Positions 34,501 through 47,445 of a stretch of 64,000 nucleotides of DNA are shown here, piece by piece. The DNA is taken from assembly GCA_026545765.1 (NCBI GenBank), contig CM048842.1, positions 74,474,871 through 74,538,870 of the forward strand, written 5' to 3'. Within the stretch, counting starts at the first letter, position 1; the number at the start of each line of letters is the position of its first letter. A model generated the notes under the pieces. That model had not been told where the DNA came from. It saw nothing but the letters and a program-made list of their open reading frames with translations, and ran no database searches. A program made the position numbers and the translations under genes. The DNA is from Plantago major. Taxonomy: Eukaryota; Streptophyta; Magnoliopsida; Lamiales; Plantaginaceae.

Positions 34501-37500
34501 TTTCCTTTTCGTTCCTCTCCTTTTTTAGTTTTTTTATTATGGGAGGGATAATGATTTGAAAAAGGAAGTCACTAGTGAGTGTATGTATTAGCTCTTAAGT
34601 ACTTTATGTATTAACTCTGCCGGGTATGCAAAGAATGTTAATTTAGTAATTAATGTGATTTTTCTTTCTTTCCTTAATTTTCTTTGTATGCATCCAAGTA
34701 ATGTTTGCCCACAGTGGTTTGATATTCATGCATGACTGCAAAAACATTTCTCCTCTACATGGGTTTTGTATTTACTTTGGTTCTCCATTTTGCTGTGACA
34801 GGTGGCATAAATGTTGGTGGGGGTGCTGAATATAGCTTGAGCACACACCCAAAAGAACAGCTCCATGACAGCATGTCAAATATCATGCAGTCTCAGCAGT
34901 TATCAGTAAGTTAGATTAAATGCTGATACAGTTCATTTGGAAATCTTGAATGTCGATATGGTAACATAAATGCACTTTCCCATTAGATTGGAAGGTCGCC
35001 TGGTTTTAATTTTGGTGGCTCTTACCCATCGCATCATCATCAGCAACATCTTGCTTCCTCAGTTAATGGTGCTGGGGTATCCTATCTAACGCCAGGCAAT
35101 CAAGATCTCCATTTTCATGGTCCTGAGGTATTACTCTGCCTAATTGTGATGTTACAATATCAGTCTTATGTGCTCCTATACCTTTTCAATTATATCACTT
35201 TTCCGGTGTGTAATTATATCACTTTTCCGGTGTGTATGTCATGGTTATTCTTTTTTCCTTGTGCTGCAATGGTTGAGTCTTGGATTAATTTAAATAAATC
35301 CATATTCCGAGCACAAAGAACAGTTATTTGCTACTGTCAATTATTTGCTTCGTTTCTTTAATCAATTTCATGGTGTTATCATCTTATGCAGCAATTTCAG
35401 CATTTCCAGCAGTCTCAGTCTCGTTTTGTTAATCCATATAGGGAGAAAGAGATGAAATCCACTCAGGGATTTCAAAGCGTGCCTGATCAGTATGGAATGC
35501 TTGGTTTATTGAGCGTAGTAAAAATGGTCAATCCATCTCTGACTTCTCTTGCCCTTGGAATTGACCTGACCACCCTTGGTCTGAATTTAAACTCACCCGA
35601 GACTCTTTATGAGAAGTTTGCATCTCCCTGGTCAGATGAACCTGTCAGGGGAGAGCCAGAGTACAATATTCCTGATTGTTATTATGCCAAACCTCCTCCT
35701 CCTCTGGTGGTGAGCATTTACTGAGTTACCTGTGGTTTTGCAATGTGGATTTACTATGATCATGTGTTAATAATAATTCTTCTCACTTCAGCGAAGTTAC
35801 TTTGCAAAGTTTCGGTTAGCAACATTACTATACATCTTCTATAGGTATAGCCTTCAAGACTTCCTCACTACAATTCTCACTACAATTCTTTGTTGTAACA
35901 GCGCTAAATTGTTTCAAATGTATTTCTATATCTTTCAGCATGCCAAAGGATGAGGCGCAACTCTTCGCCGCAAATGAATTGTATGTCTCTATCCTTCATG
36001 TCTTTTTTTGGCTCTTCCTCAATTTCATTAGTCCACACAGACCCCCGATCTATTGCATAGTATAAGCCGATTCATAGTACTTTTGCTGTCTTCTTGCAAA
36101 CTATAGCAGACACTGTGTTTAATATTTCTTTTGGTTATTGTGTTATGCTTCTCTATTCTCTTGGCTTCATTTTGTGATTCTGGAACGTAACAAAGGGGAA
36201 GTTATATATGTAATCAAGAATAGCAGTTTCCACCTCAAACTATACCATAATATCATATTAATACGTTCTGTTATTTTGTTGTGCTTTTGTCTTCTCTTCG
36301 CTTCCATTCGTGTTTCTAGAACAAGGTAAAGAGGAAGTAAAACACATTCGAGAATGGCAGTTGATGCACACGACTCTAGAGGTTTGAAATAAGACTGGAA
36401 ATGCTTTTTGCCTTTTCCAGAAAATGTACAAATTTTGAGGCTGAAAGCAGTGGTACATGCTCTGTCAGCCTTACATGCTGGGAGCTAAAAGTTGTAGTTA
36501 AAACTTAATAAAATGCCCTTTGGGTTGAGAATCTTAAGGCCTAACAAAGGATGTGTGCAATATCAACTTGTTGCACGCTTATGCTAGAACCTTAAAATAG
36601 ACTTTCTTATCGAAGAGGTCCAGGATTCCAGTAAACTGCATAAAACCCCCTCGAGTTATTCAAAAGTAGCACCAAACACCCTCAATTATTAAAATTGTGC
36701 CAAACCCCCTGAGTTATTGAAATGCTAGCGCGAAACCCCCTACCATGGAGAGTGTAGAATACTCTCCATTAGTGCGACTGGAGGTTGCTTTTTAGGGGGT
36801 TTCTTGCAACTTTATGTTAATTGAGGGGGTTTTGTGCAACTTAGCCATATTTTTTTATAAGATATCTATAAAAATAGTACTTATTTACTAAACTATGAAA
36901 GATAAATAAAGTAAAAAAAAATTCTGAACAACAATAAAAGAAAAGAGTAACAGAAATAACAACTTTAGCAATATAATACATTCAATTGAAGTAAGGGATA
37001 TAATAGTGAAAGTTCGATATAAAAAAAAAATGACAGCTCAATATAAAAAAAATGACAGCTCGATATACAATTAAACTTTAATTGAAGTAATTTTATTCAA
37101 TAAATTATACAAAAATCCTTGTTTAACAAAACTAACTATGGAGTATATATTAAATCAATTAAAATAATTTAATATTTACGGTCTTAATTAAATTAAGTTG
37201 TTTAAGATAATAGATATTAAAAAGACAACTTATTGTCAATTATAATTAGAGAAAAATAATATGACAAATTACAAAAAATAGTTTAACATATAATAATCGA
37301 TGTTAATTATTTTCATGATATTTTTATAAAAATGGCACAAAATTTGCTTAATGTCCATCAATTATCATAAAATTGCACATAACCCCCTCAATTATCATTA
37401 AGTTGTACGAAATACCTTCGAATTGACTTTCCGGGCGTGTGTAATGCACTTGCCGTGCCAAGGGGTTTCGCGCTAACTTTTCAATAACTCAGGGGGTTTG

Positions 37501-38586
37501 ACGCAATTTTAATAGTTGGTGGGTTTGATGCTACTTTTGATTGAATAACTCGAGGGGGTTTTATACAGTTTACCCCCAGGATTCACCTTTCCGCAATTAC
37601 CATATCTTTCTTTTTAAAGAGAAAATAAAGTAACGGAAAGAGAAAACTATATTGTTTACATGACTAGAGCTTAATTTCAGGTTTGAGTACCACACTATAA
37701 ATTGAGTGTTGCTGAAGCTATCATTTACTTTATCTCATAGCTTTAGTTATATTATGATTCTAGTACTTTTTTAGTTCATATTCTGACACTTATCCAATAT
37801 TATGCTGTGAATCATAGCCTCATAGGCTAGCTAGAATACTTAGCCTCTAACATAGGCTTAGCCTTCATCATTTAATACGTTAAGTTGATGATTTCGTATT
37901 GAGTTATGAATATCTTCTCAAATTCTCTCCTGCTTTCATCTACACTCATCGATCTAAAATTTTCTTCTATTGTCTCCTAGTCTCTAACACTGGCTTGTCA
38001 TGTAGGATGCAGCAATCTCCTGGATAATCTATTTTGTCATTATTATCGTGTGTGAATATGTTAACAACTTTTAATCATTGTGAAATTGGACATTCCAGTC
38101 TAAGGTAAAGGCTTTGTTGATTGTCAGCATTAGTAGATGCCTCCTAAAATTTTGAAACAGGTGTTGTACTTAACCTATTAATTTTAGGCTATGTTTCTTG
38201 TAAACTTTCAGGCCTTTGAAAATCCGGAAAATGCACAACTCGCCTTCTTAGCTTTTGAGTAACTTCAAAGGAAATTAACCAGAAAATACATTTTATTGCA
38301 GGTACAATAGAGGCTGGTTCTATCATCAAGAGCTCCATGCATGGCTAAAAACGAACATGGACCCCATTGTCAAGTCGAACACCTACGAAAGGGGCTCCTA
38401 CTTCTGTTTCGACCCCAACACCTGGCAGACAACAAGAAAGGTACCCGTACATGTCTCTGCCTTTCCTCTTTCCCCGATTAGTATAAATTATCTACTTAAT
38501 GTTGCAGATTGTTTTCTATGATGCAGGATGACTTTGTGCTGTACTATGAGAAGATTGAGAAAAGGCCGGCACTCCCTCAGCAGTAG
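31582..38586 (+). CDS. VIP2: CCR4-NOT complex subunit NOT2 (VIP2-type), 554 aa
   Basis: NOT2 is a scaffold subunit of the CCR4-NOT complex, which removes poly(A) tails and influences transcription and small-RNA pathways; the plant protein is also known as VirE2-interacting protein 2. Coding exons: 31582-31599, 32018-32129, 32211-32389, 32525-32573, 32668-32814, 33258-33467, 33548-33640, 34802-34905, 34987-35127, 35392-35709, 35792-35844, 35939-35980, 38302-38440, 38527-38586. All junctions are GT-AG and the phases add up to 1,665 nt. The N-terminal two thirds is Ser/Gly/Asn/Gln-rich and probably disordered, with a conserved DLNDFPQLSG motif. Residues from about 385 form the NOT2/3/5 domain (YGMLGLLSVVKMVNPSL, NLNSPETLYEKFASPW, NELYNRGWFYHQELHAWL, ERGSYFCFDPNTWQ). 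No break was found. Intron 12 (2.3 kb) contains a MITE. Confidence 0.95.
36629..37575. mobile_element. Mutator-type MITE in intron 12 of NOT2
   Basis: The 947-bp element is flanked by CCAGGATTC on both sides (36620-36628 and 37576-37584), a perfect 9-bp target duplication. The ends are long inverted repeats: 'cagtaaactgcataaaaccc' at the left mirrors 'gggttttatacagttta' at the right, and the pairing continues for about 200 bases through repeated 'gagttatt' and 'ccccct' blocks. The centre is AT-rich and non-coding. Confidence 0.92.
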
Positions 38587-41314
38587 CCATAATATTAATA
38601 CATATATCTAGTCCTCATGTTGTTTTTGTAGAGACCACATCTCTCTAAACTGAAGTACTGGATACATCCTTATCTGTTTCGAAACTAGAGCTAACGTTAT
38701 CTTTCACCCCGAATGTTTTAAAGAATTAGTCGAACTAGACATCTACCAAATGCGTTTTATCATTTACACAATGTCGATGGAAACTGGGTAGTCATACACA
38801 ATCGTATCAGGCATGTTGATGTTAATTCTACCTCCAACTGTTCCCTACATCTCTCACATTTGTAGCTTGAATAGACTCTTGCAATGTCTAATGAACTTCT
38901 CTTCACATGAGGGAACTTCACCACCTCTGAGCGAAACAAACGTTAGAGGGATGGTAGGTCGCTTTACCTTATCCACTCAGGCAAGATGTGAATGGAAATT
39001 GCTCGCAACAACGACCAGAGGCTTAAAAATAAGTGTAACGTCGCAGTGTGTTGAGGGAAGGCGTTGAGTATTGAACTTTTGAACTTTTCTTCTTCTTGTT
39101 ACGGTGGGGAGTTACTGTTGTTGTATTTATGTTGGTTATGAATAGAAGAGTTTTCCAAACGAATAGGGGAGTATCCAGTGTTGTTTAAAAAGTCGAACTG
39201 AGTACCTTGAGCTTGCCTCAAGCTACAACGAGCTCGAGCTAGTTAATAAAACAAGCTACTTTTTCGAGCTCGAGTCACAATGAGTAGGCCCTACTCGTCT
39301 CGATAATAAATCCTTTGTCGAACGAGCCGATGCCTCGACTCGTGTAACAACTTTAATCAGAAACGTAGATTTTCAATTTATAGGCTATTCATAATTACTG
39401 CTTCATCCGTAACGCCCGAAACTTTCATTTTGCCATTTTTGATGTATCGTTTAAAGCTTCTCGTTTTCATTTTTGACAATTTTTACTCCAACTATAATAT
39501 TAATATATTCAACTTTTCACAAAATTCAGTACATATAGTAAAGTCTAACACAAAATTCCAACTCAATCCCATTATTTTAATTAAAAAGTAATTTACCATT
39601 ACTTTTCTCACTCCAGAAGTAAATGAAAAGTTTCGGGCGGGACGAAAGGGTAAGTACTATAGGGACTTGCTAGACAAGTATATATATCCCCCCCCCTCTC
39701 TCTAAGTTGAACTGAACCGCTTCATCAGTCACTAGCCCGCCAAAAACAATTTCCCCTTCTCTCCTACTTTCCCCAAAATTTTCAGAATCAGAAAGTTCAT
39801 TTCAATTTTGAAAATTTCTGTACATTCTGCAACTGGGTCCCTAATTCTGCTGTGGACGAATCAGTATATTTCTCTGAATTTGATTTGATTACGTTTACCT
39901 ACATTAGCGTAATCACTTTAATCAGCTACAGTCGCGTAGGGTTTCTCATGTTACTGGCTCCTTTGTTTCGAGATTATTTTGATCCTTTGTGTCTAGATCG
40001 ATGTGATTTCTCAACTTTACACTACTTTTTGGTGTGTGCAGAGTGTGAGATAGTTGAATCGGAGGAGAATTTGAGCAATTAAACGATTACGTTTCAGGTT
40101 CCACCAGTGATGGCGATCAATAGGCCTGCGCTGATCCTGTGCAAGATGGCCTGATTTACGTGTAGGTACGTTGCAATCGTCGACTTACTGATTGTCCTGT
40201 ATTTACATTTCGCCGTACTTATATGGTTCTGTATGGGAAGTTTCATTGACAAAGCTGAACTACTAATTTTAGCTGGAGTCCTAACAGAATTCATTGGGTT
40301 TCCTTGCCCATTAGTAAATTTTACTAACATGTGTCAAGCCACTTTCCTGCCCTTTTATAAGAGAATACAACAATATTAAGAATACAAATGTACGAGTAAA
40401 TGGATATTAGGGCACTCTTTTTACTGAATATGACTTGCTGAGGATTTTTTGGTGCATCAAGGAGATCAATATATTGACTAAAATAGTTTTCCTTTAATTT
40501 GCCTACATCTGATCTGATTACACGTTGTGTGGTTCTTATTAATTTTTTTTTTTTACCTTTTTCTCTTCAGTTTCATCTACTAATCAGAAAGCTTAAGGTT
40601 ATCATGGATTTAAACAATGTAACTGATGCTTTAATTGTGCTTCTGAGTCGTGGCTGTTTTTCTATTTTGGCTTTTACACCGAGAAGGATCTCTGATCCTC
40701 TATATATGACTTGTGGAGGATAACGTATAGACTTTTTAGGGAAAGATGAAGTGGACATGTGGATGCACGGCACTGCAGCTGAATTTCCCTGACCAACTAA
40801 AAAACATTGCAAGAGTGGATGCAAGATTCACGGTGAACATAACCATCACTACTAAAGGCTGAGAAGGCAATAGCAGAATCTATAGTACATATTGTGGACA
40901 GTAATGTTTTAATGATTAAACTTGATTGCTGTAAAGAGTAACAGTAATTTTGTATATTAACACAATTGCTGATACTACAGTGACAAAATGTATCTTGTGT
41001 GTGGCGGGAGTAAATAATGCTTCCCTTTTTTTTTTTTTTTCCTTCTTTCTTTTGAAATCTTTTCAATCTTACACTAACATTATATGTATGATGTATAGGA
41101 ACTAAGACTTAGCTACATTCAGTGGAAAATTCCTCAAGTTGATTAATTTAGAGGAGAGATGTCACTGCTATGTTCCTTTGGAATTTGTGGGATTGGCTCT
41201 TCAAATATGTCTTGGGACTGAGTATATCACTACTGCATGGAGTTGAGATGAACTGGGATGAGCTCGCTTCACGCGTTAGCCATGCAATTGACTTGCCTGT
41301 ACATCAGCATACTT
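38587..41314. other. NOT2 3' flank and spacer to the P450 gene
   Basis: 38587-39100 is the likely NOT2 3' UTR and flank. 39180-39360 is a dispersed repeat rich in gagctcgag motifs. 39400-39660 is MITE-like: 'gtaacgcccgaaactttcat' at the left pairs with 'gaaaagtttcgggcgggacg' at the right. 39690-40140 has a leader-like character (a C9 run and CT-rich tracts, then short exon-like pieces with donor sites) but no domain could be read. 40140-41300 is AT-rich. Confidence 0.4.
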
Positions 41315-43468
41315 CTATTGATCCTTTTCAGAGATTTGAATGTGAAGTCCATTTGGGAATTGTAGGCCAGGAGTTCGTAGGATATCTCCCCCTTTAATTG
41401 TTTTCCACCTGACATACGCAAATAGGTTAGCAATCTGTTTCAGCCATTTCATATATATTTTCCAAAATGATCTGTACATTATGATTTCTTCTTACTTGTA
41501 CTTGGTCACCAAGCAGTGGAGAAAGACAGCCATCTGGACCTTGGTAAAGTCTGTTCCAACACAAAACCTCATACCACCTCCGAATGCCATGAAGTTTTTT
41601 GATGCACCATTTGTGTCTACTCCCTGCAATCATTGAATTCTGATGGTCAGGATCTGTCACAACCAAGTATGTACATTAAATAAGGTATAAAATGTGAACT
41701 ACTTGCCTCCCATCTCCATGGATTGAAATCAAGAGGATCACTGTACTTTGCTGGGTTCAGGTGAACAGCTGGAGGACACACCATAACGGCCCAACCTGCT
41801 GGGATCGTATAACCTGCTCCACCAAATTCATTTTAGAGTATACACTATGAATCTTTCTCAGGCCAGTGGCTAACTAATTTATCTAAATTATGATGGATTT
41901 ATACCTTTGTATTCAGTGTCTTTGAGTGCTTTTCTGAAAATTGCAGGAACTATATTTGCTAGTCTAACGGTCTCATTGATAAACTGCAATTTCAAATATG
42001 TTAGCAAATCAAATTATGCAAGTAATGCCAAGTAGCTCCTTAAAAAGATTAGATTTTGAGATATTCACCTGAAATGTGAATTTCATCGATTTGTACTCAC
42101 TCCATGTCAGTCCAGAATCTGGATTCTCCCTCCTTTTAATAATTGCATCATGCTCTTCCTGTAACAGATTTATAGAGCGTTAATTGGAACAGTGGAAGTG
42201 GAATTGATGTCAATTTGTTGATGGTATCTTCCTTACCGTCAAAGTTTTCAACACCAATGGATGATCCCCTAGAAATTTCATTGCCAAAGTCAGTGCGAGG
42301 GAGGTAGTCTCAAAGCTGGCAAAGAGTAAGACAAACATTAAATCCAGAGCAATCTCCTCTGTAAGTAATGTATCCTCTCGGTGAAGTTCAGCCAAGACAA
42401 AATCAAAAAAATCAGTTTGCACTTTTCGTGGCTTCTCTCTTCTTTCTTGCAGCATGCCTTTCAGCATCTTCATGGCATTGTTTCTTCCCTGAACAAGTCA
42501 TGAGTTAGCTAAAGTGCTAAACACATTTATCTTTTCTAAAATGATGAGTTTATTATGGTGATATTGTGAGAAGGCTATACACACCTGTAAGCACTTGTTA
42601 TAGGCTGTTCCAGGAAGATTCAGGGGAAAGGAGATCAACCCCTGTATGAAAGCTACAAAATTTTTCCTTAGATTATCGGAGGAAATTTCTGATTCACAAC
42701 TGATCAACTTTTTTCCAGTCAGGTCAAATATCATCTGCATAAGAAACAATCATCAAATATTTTCCGTCTAATTTTTACTGGGACAAAAAAGCCATAACAA
42801 CGTGTATTGAGGATAAAATGTTTCTTAGTTACCTTGGCAGTTGCATCCTTCATTTCTACTGTCTGACCAGACCACATTTTTAAGTTCTTGTTCGCCTCTT
42901 GTTCAATCTCAGGTATCATCTTCTTCAGGCTTTCAGGACCAAATAAGCTGAGCACCAAGTTCTTAAGGTACTTGTACATGAATCCGTGCAGTGAACCTAC
43001 ATTTTGCCTCCCAAATATTTCAGTGAATGTATCTGGATACCAGCTCTGAAACAGTTGTCCCTCTTGTTGAAAGATAAGATAATTAAGATCTGCATCAGTA
43101 GACACAATCACTGGCCGCCCCACCAAACTAGTCTTAAAAACAGGCCCATATCTGAAAAACATAACAGCCAAATACATCAAAGTTTAGTAATATGAAAATT
43201 ATGAATATGATGGATAGGCAGCATTTGTCATAATAATCTCAAACATCTTTAGATGACTGTAAGATTACCTTTTCATTCTTTCCTTCACAAAAAGACAAAC
43301 ATCAAAAGAAGTGTTTGGAGCAAAGAACTGAAGAGTCTCTCCGATAAGTGGCCATCCCATTGAACCTGGAGGTAAGACTCCATTGCACCTGGGATTCCAC
43401 CACTTGTATAGCCAGTTTGTAATTATAATAATCAATAGAGCTGCAATGCACATAGCTATAGGATACAT
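41315..43468 (-). CDS. Cytochrome P450, CYP87A type, 472 aa
   Basis: A membrane-anchored haem monooxygenase of the endoplasmic reticulum. CYP87 members are known to oxidise triterpenoids and steroids; the substrate here is inferred, not shown. Exons on the minus strand: 43468-43269, 43151-42833, 42734-42585, 42488-42237, 42158-42069, 41983-41905, 41813-41707, 41623-41496, 41408-41315; total 1,419 nt. Motifs: an N-terminal membrane anchor (residues about 3-22), the proline-rich LPPGSMGWPLIGETL, the I-helix FASFETTS near 279-286, ExxR as ETVR (341-344), NPWRWE, and the haem loop FGGGMRFCVG with Cys420. Exon 7 ends in a GC donor (GAG, then GCAAGT); the other introns are GT-AG. The final exon encodes TPGLQFPNGLHIQIS and a TAG stop. 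The reading frame is complete and no disabling change was seen. Confidence 0.93.
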
Positions 43469-43646
43469 TGTTGGAAGAAGGTTGAAAGGGAAACTACTTT
43501 GAATTTTCGTTTAGAGAATATTTATTGAGTTGTGAAATTTCTAGAGAAAAGAAATGTATTGCAGAATTGGAGTTCAGGTAGGATATGGTACAGGAGAGAC
43601 AAGGTGGAGAGGAAGTGCTGATATATAATATATGCTGAGAGAACTC

Positions 43647-43658
43647 CTTATATAGACA
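43647..43658 (-). promoter_or_regulatory. Probable TATA box of the P450 gene
   Basis: The minus strand reads GTCTATATAAGG about 180 bases before the ATG at 43468, a suitable distance for a plant core promoter with a leader of about 150 bases. Confidence 0.55.
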
Positions 43659-43659
43659 G

Positions 43660-46253
43660 GCAGGATTCTGATGACTAGTTAAAATAAATTTAGTTTAAGT
43701 TGGCCCTTTTTGTTTTTAGAAGTTGGTTGCTCAAAAAAGCTGTACAACCCTGTCGCAGATGGCAATAAATAACAAGAATAATATTGTCATCACCATCCTC
43801 TTACCCTTTGTCAACTCACTCATAAAATATATGTAGAAAGAAAGCCTATGACGATGAAGCTTACAAGATGCTTCCTCCTCTCTCTTTAACAGAAAAAATA
43901 AATAATATAATATCTTTTCTTCCTTTGCCATTCATGTACTCAATATAGGGTAAAACCGTGAACCAAGTGCTACCCGACTCTGTATGATAGAAAAGAGAAG
44001 GGGGGTGGCGTATATTCTCCTTGTTGCAACACACTCATTCAAACATGATTTTCTTTAACTTAAAGAGACTTGGCAGTCCTTGCCTGTGCCGCAAGTACTG
44101 TAAAATAAAATAAAATGACTTTACAGTCATATGTAGCCGCTACATGAAATAATTCTTCCCATGATTCTTGAAATGCACTCTGTTTATCTTTCAAGACTTG
44201 TGTTATCTAAAATAGAACATGTTGGGGGATATACTGTATTACTTTGTTTCCTTAGTCTTAGCCAATACTGGGTGCCTCTTCCTTAGATTCAAGAAACTGG
44301 TAGTTCTAGACTTCTAGCTAACATCAGATGCTTTTGACTTTCTAAGTTGGAGCTAATTATTTCGAAACATAAATTTTCTGGAATCTGAAAGATATCAAGC
44401 TTAGTCACAAATCTTTTCCATATCTCTGCTAGATCTTTGTCTTCAATGGATGATGTTGATGCCATAATTTCTTCTCCCCTTACTCTTTGTGCTCCTTGTT
44501 TTTTTAGAGTATTAGATTCCATCCTAAATATTTATAGCTGGACTCTATCAAATTCTCAATCTTATTTACATCACCATGGATTCTAAAGTTTCCGTCATCT
44601 AGATTTTGAAGAACCACTGTATCCGCATGATTTATTAAATCTGAATTTTGGTAAATGTAGGTAAAGTTGAGCAGGTTTGATGGTTCATCCCATTTCAATA
44701 CATTGAGCACCACCCCCTTCTGGCCCTTTGAGCCACGGGCTTAAACACTTTCAACTGCTAATCTTAGGTAGGTTACTGTGTGCATTATGCATGGTCAGCC
44801 ATTATTAACAGTTTATGTTTCCGTGTAACACTAGTTTAACTGCTCTATCTTGCAATCTAATGACATTGAAATCATAACTAATGACAGATTAAGGCCTAAA
44901 AGTTAGATGTACACACTGATCTAGACACTTTGTCTGCTATTATTTTGCATTAATCCCCCAAACACTCGTGTGCAGATTGACTTTTTTAGTCAAAGGAGAC
45001 ATTGGCTGATTTTTAACTGTAAAGGTAACTGATCCTATCTTTCAATTAACTATTCTATGATCCATTTTCTCTTGGCCTTTGCAATTATTCTTTTCCTCTT
45101 ATCATAAGGGACTCTTAGTTGCTTATAGCTACGTTATGTTTTCCTCTTTGAACAATTTTTATAAGGTTTCGAGTTTTGAGTTCACAGTAATGTTTTCTGA
45201 ATGTGCTCATCATATCATCACATTCTAAAATGCGATAAACTTTTGGCAATAAGAGCTATAAATTTCTCTAGAACTGGTATAGATTTATTTTTCCCTTCTG
45301 TTTATGGGTAGCTTATTGGCACGGAAAGGACCACACTGAATAAAATGACAGCTCAATGATGAATTAAGTATGTTGATGATGGTATCTTAAAATAAGGATG
45401 ATCATCAGAAAGAGTATAGTTATTATTAGTATACTAATAAGTGTGATTAAGGTCAAATTCTTTGAACCCCAAGAGGTGCATTTATTATTGATTTCTTAAA
45501 TATATTAAGGACTTGCTGATCATCTATTTGAAAAGGCCAAGGTGCCCCCACTTGTTGAGGTGGTGTGGTGCACAATCAGATGGTCTGGACCCATGTGTTA
45601 TGTAAAGCCAAGCCAGTTTATACGTTGGCTTCTTCCAGGAGGTAAGATATAAATACGTTCAATTTGCATGAAACTTTATTTTTTCTTGGATGTTAATCAC
45701 GAGATCCTTCGGAAAAATCTTACGTTTCCATAGTTTATCTCTCCAGATAGATAAAATGACATATTTACTTACATCAGATCCATTGGATTTTATAAGGCAC
45801 ATCACTTAATAAGAACGTGGAAGATATATAATCATGAGTTTTAGGTGTTACAACTTACAACATGAATTAAGTATACACATCTATCATTTGACTTTGGTGT
45901 GATATTATAGGAGTGTTGTCTATATATGATTATTGTAGATTGTTAGAAATGATATACCGTGCTAAGTGCGGTATCAAATAGGTGTTCTAAATAAGCAATT
46001 ATTAGTCAATGAAATGCTTGCCTTAATCCAAAAATTGACTGAACTCAAAAGAACCTTCCTCGTTCGAGTTAAAATAAAAAGAGGGATTATTGGAGGCAGG
46101 GGTCAGCAGGAGTCGCAGACTAACAGTAAATCAAATTAGGATGAGGAAATTTGAGAATTAACTAATTAGGGAAATGATGAAGAAATCAGTAGCATATCTA
46201 ATTTAATAAAATATAAAATAAAATAAACAAAAAAGATGAATAAGTTTTTTTAC
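43660..46253. other. P450 upstream region and spacer
   Basis: 43660-44280 is likely promoter DNA. On the minus strand 44713-44289 has two adjoining open stretches (EIWKRFVTKLDIFQIPENL and SNLLNFTYIYQNSDL) that I do not recognise; they may be relics of a gene or retroelement. 44720-46250 is AT-rich without clear structure. Confidence 0.35.
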
Positions 46254-46256
46254 TTA

Positions 46257-47442
46257 GGCTCTGTTCTCTTCAACTGCAATTTTTTGAACTGAAACTGAAA
46301 CGAACTGAACTGAAGAAATTATTTTGTAATAATAATAACAATTATATGATGGTATATATAATCACAATTAAAAAAAAACATATTACTTTTGTCATCTTTG
46401 TCACACTCTTCTTACTCTTTTTCAGTCACTTTACCTTTTTATTTATTATTGTATAACAAACTTTAAAATCAACCACGTGAAAAACAATATGAGAATGATA
46501 ACTCGATTAAAATTGAATTTTAATCGTCGTATAAACTGTCTTTATCTAGTTTTTTATTTTTGAATCGGTGAAATTTATTACAACTTGAAAACGTTTACAA
46601 AAGCATGGACAATGTTCGGCAAATAAAATAATTAAAAGCTTAACCAAAATTACTGGTCCATAAACCATGCACAAGCTCGTGCCAACAACTTTACATTAAC
46701 ACTCTTTCTTGTCTAGAACCTCCAGCCTTGTTCCATTTTTCAAACTGCTTCTTCAACTTTCATGTCCCAATACTCATATTTCAACTTTTATGAAAAGAAA
46801 TTAAGTATATTTGATTAATGTTTCTGATAATGTTCTTTTTATAAAGTTTGGTCTGACTTTGGTTTGGTTTAACTTGTTTTGGAGTTTTTGAGAGTCATTT
46901 GAAAGACATGTAGAGTTTGGTTTGACTTTGGTTTGGGTTAACTTGTTTTTTTATTTGTTAAGTTTGAGAAAAAACTCAACGTTAGCTTCTGAGTTTAATT
47001 CTATTGTTCTGATATCTTCCAACAAAAGAATATGTGGATTTTTTGGTAGAGATGTACGTACAGAGTATGTGAACCAGATTGTATGGTACTCTCAGGTTCC
47101 TGTAGTTTCTTATCTTAATTCACATTTTACGGTAGAAAAGAAGGGTAATTCAAATTGTAACTATACTCTTTATTTCATTGATCTACTAAAAGTCGTATTA
47201 AAAAGAAAGAAAGAAAAAAAAGTTGAAAATAACTCAATTGGATAAATTTTCTTATTTTCCTCGTACAAAAGATCGGGTGTGTAAATAATAATAATAATAC
47301 TAATAATAATATTAACAATAACAACAATAACAACAACAACAACAATAATAATAATAATATGAACTGAACTGAAGACGAGCTGAACTGAACTGAATGGAAC
47401 TGAACTGAACTGAATGAGTTTTCAGTTGAAGAGAACAAAGCC
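46257..47442. mobile_element. PIF/Harbinger-type non-autonomous element
   Basis: The left end is TTA then GGCTCTGTTCTCTTCAACTG; the right end is CAGTTGAAGAGAACAAAGCC then TTA. The TTA target duplication and matching TIRs are those of PIF/Harbinger elements. Both subterminal regions carry gaactgaact repeats (46291-46314 and 47360-47420), in the same written orientation. The 1.19 kb interior has no transposase. A related partial end ('aaggctctgttctcttt') lies at 47508. Confidence 0.85.
47285..47360. repeat. (AAT/AAC)n microsatellite
   Basis: Runs of aataataat, aacaacaac and then aataataat alternate inside the right part of the Harbinger-type element. The poly-Leu frame on the minus strand here is an artefact of this repeat. 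Confidence 0.95.
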
Positions 47443-47445
47443 TTA

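Noticed and set aside
41170..41397. Plus-strand 75-codon frame
   Set aside because: Its second half is the complement of the last P450 exon; the minus-strand reading has clear homology.
47175..47438. Minus-strand frame with a long poly-Leu tract, like a membrane protein
   Set aside because: It is the translation of the AAT/AAC microsatellite and gaact repeats inside the Harbinger-type element.
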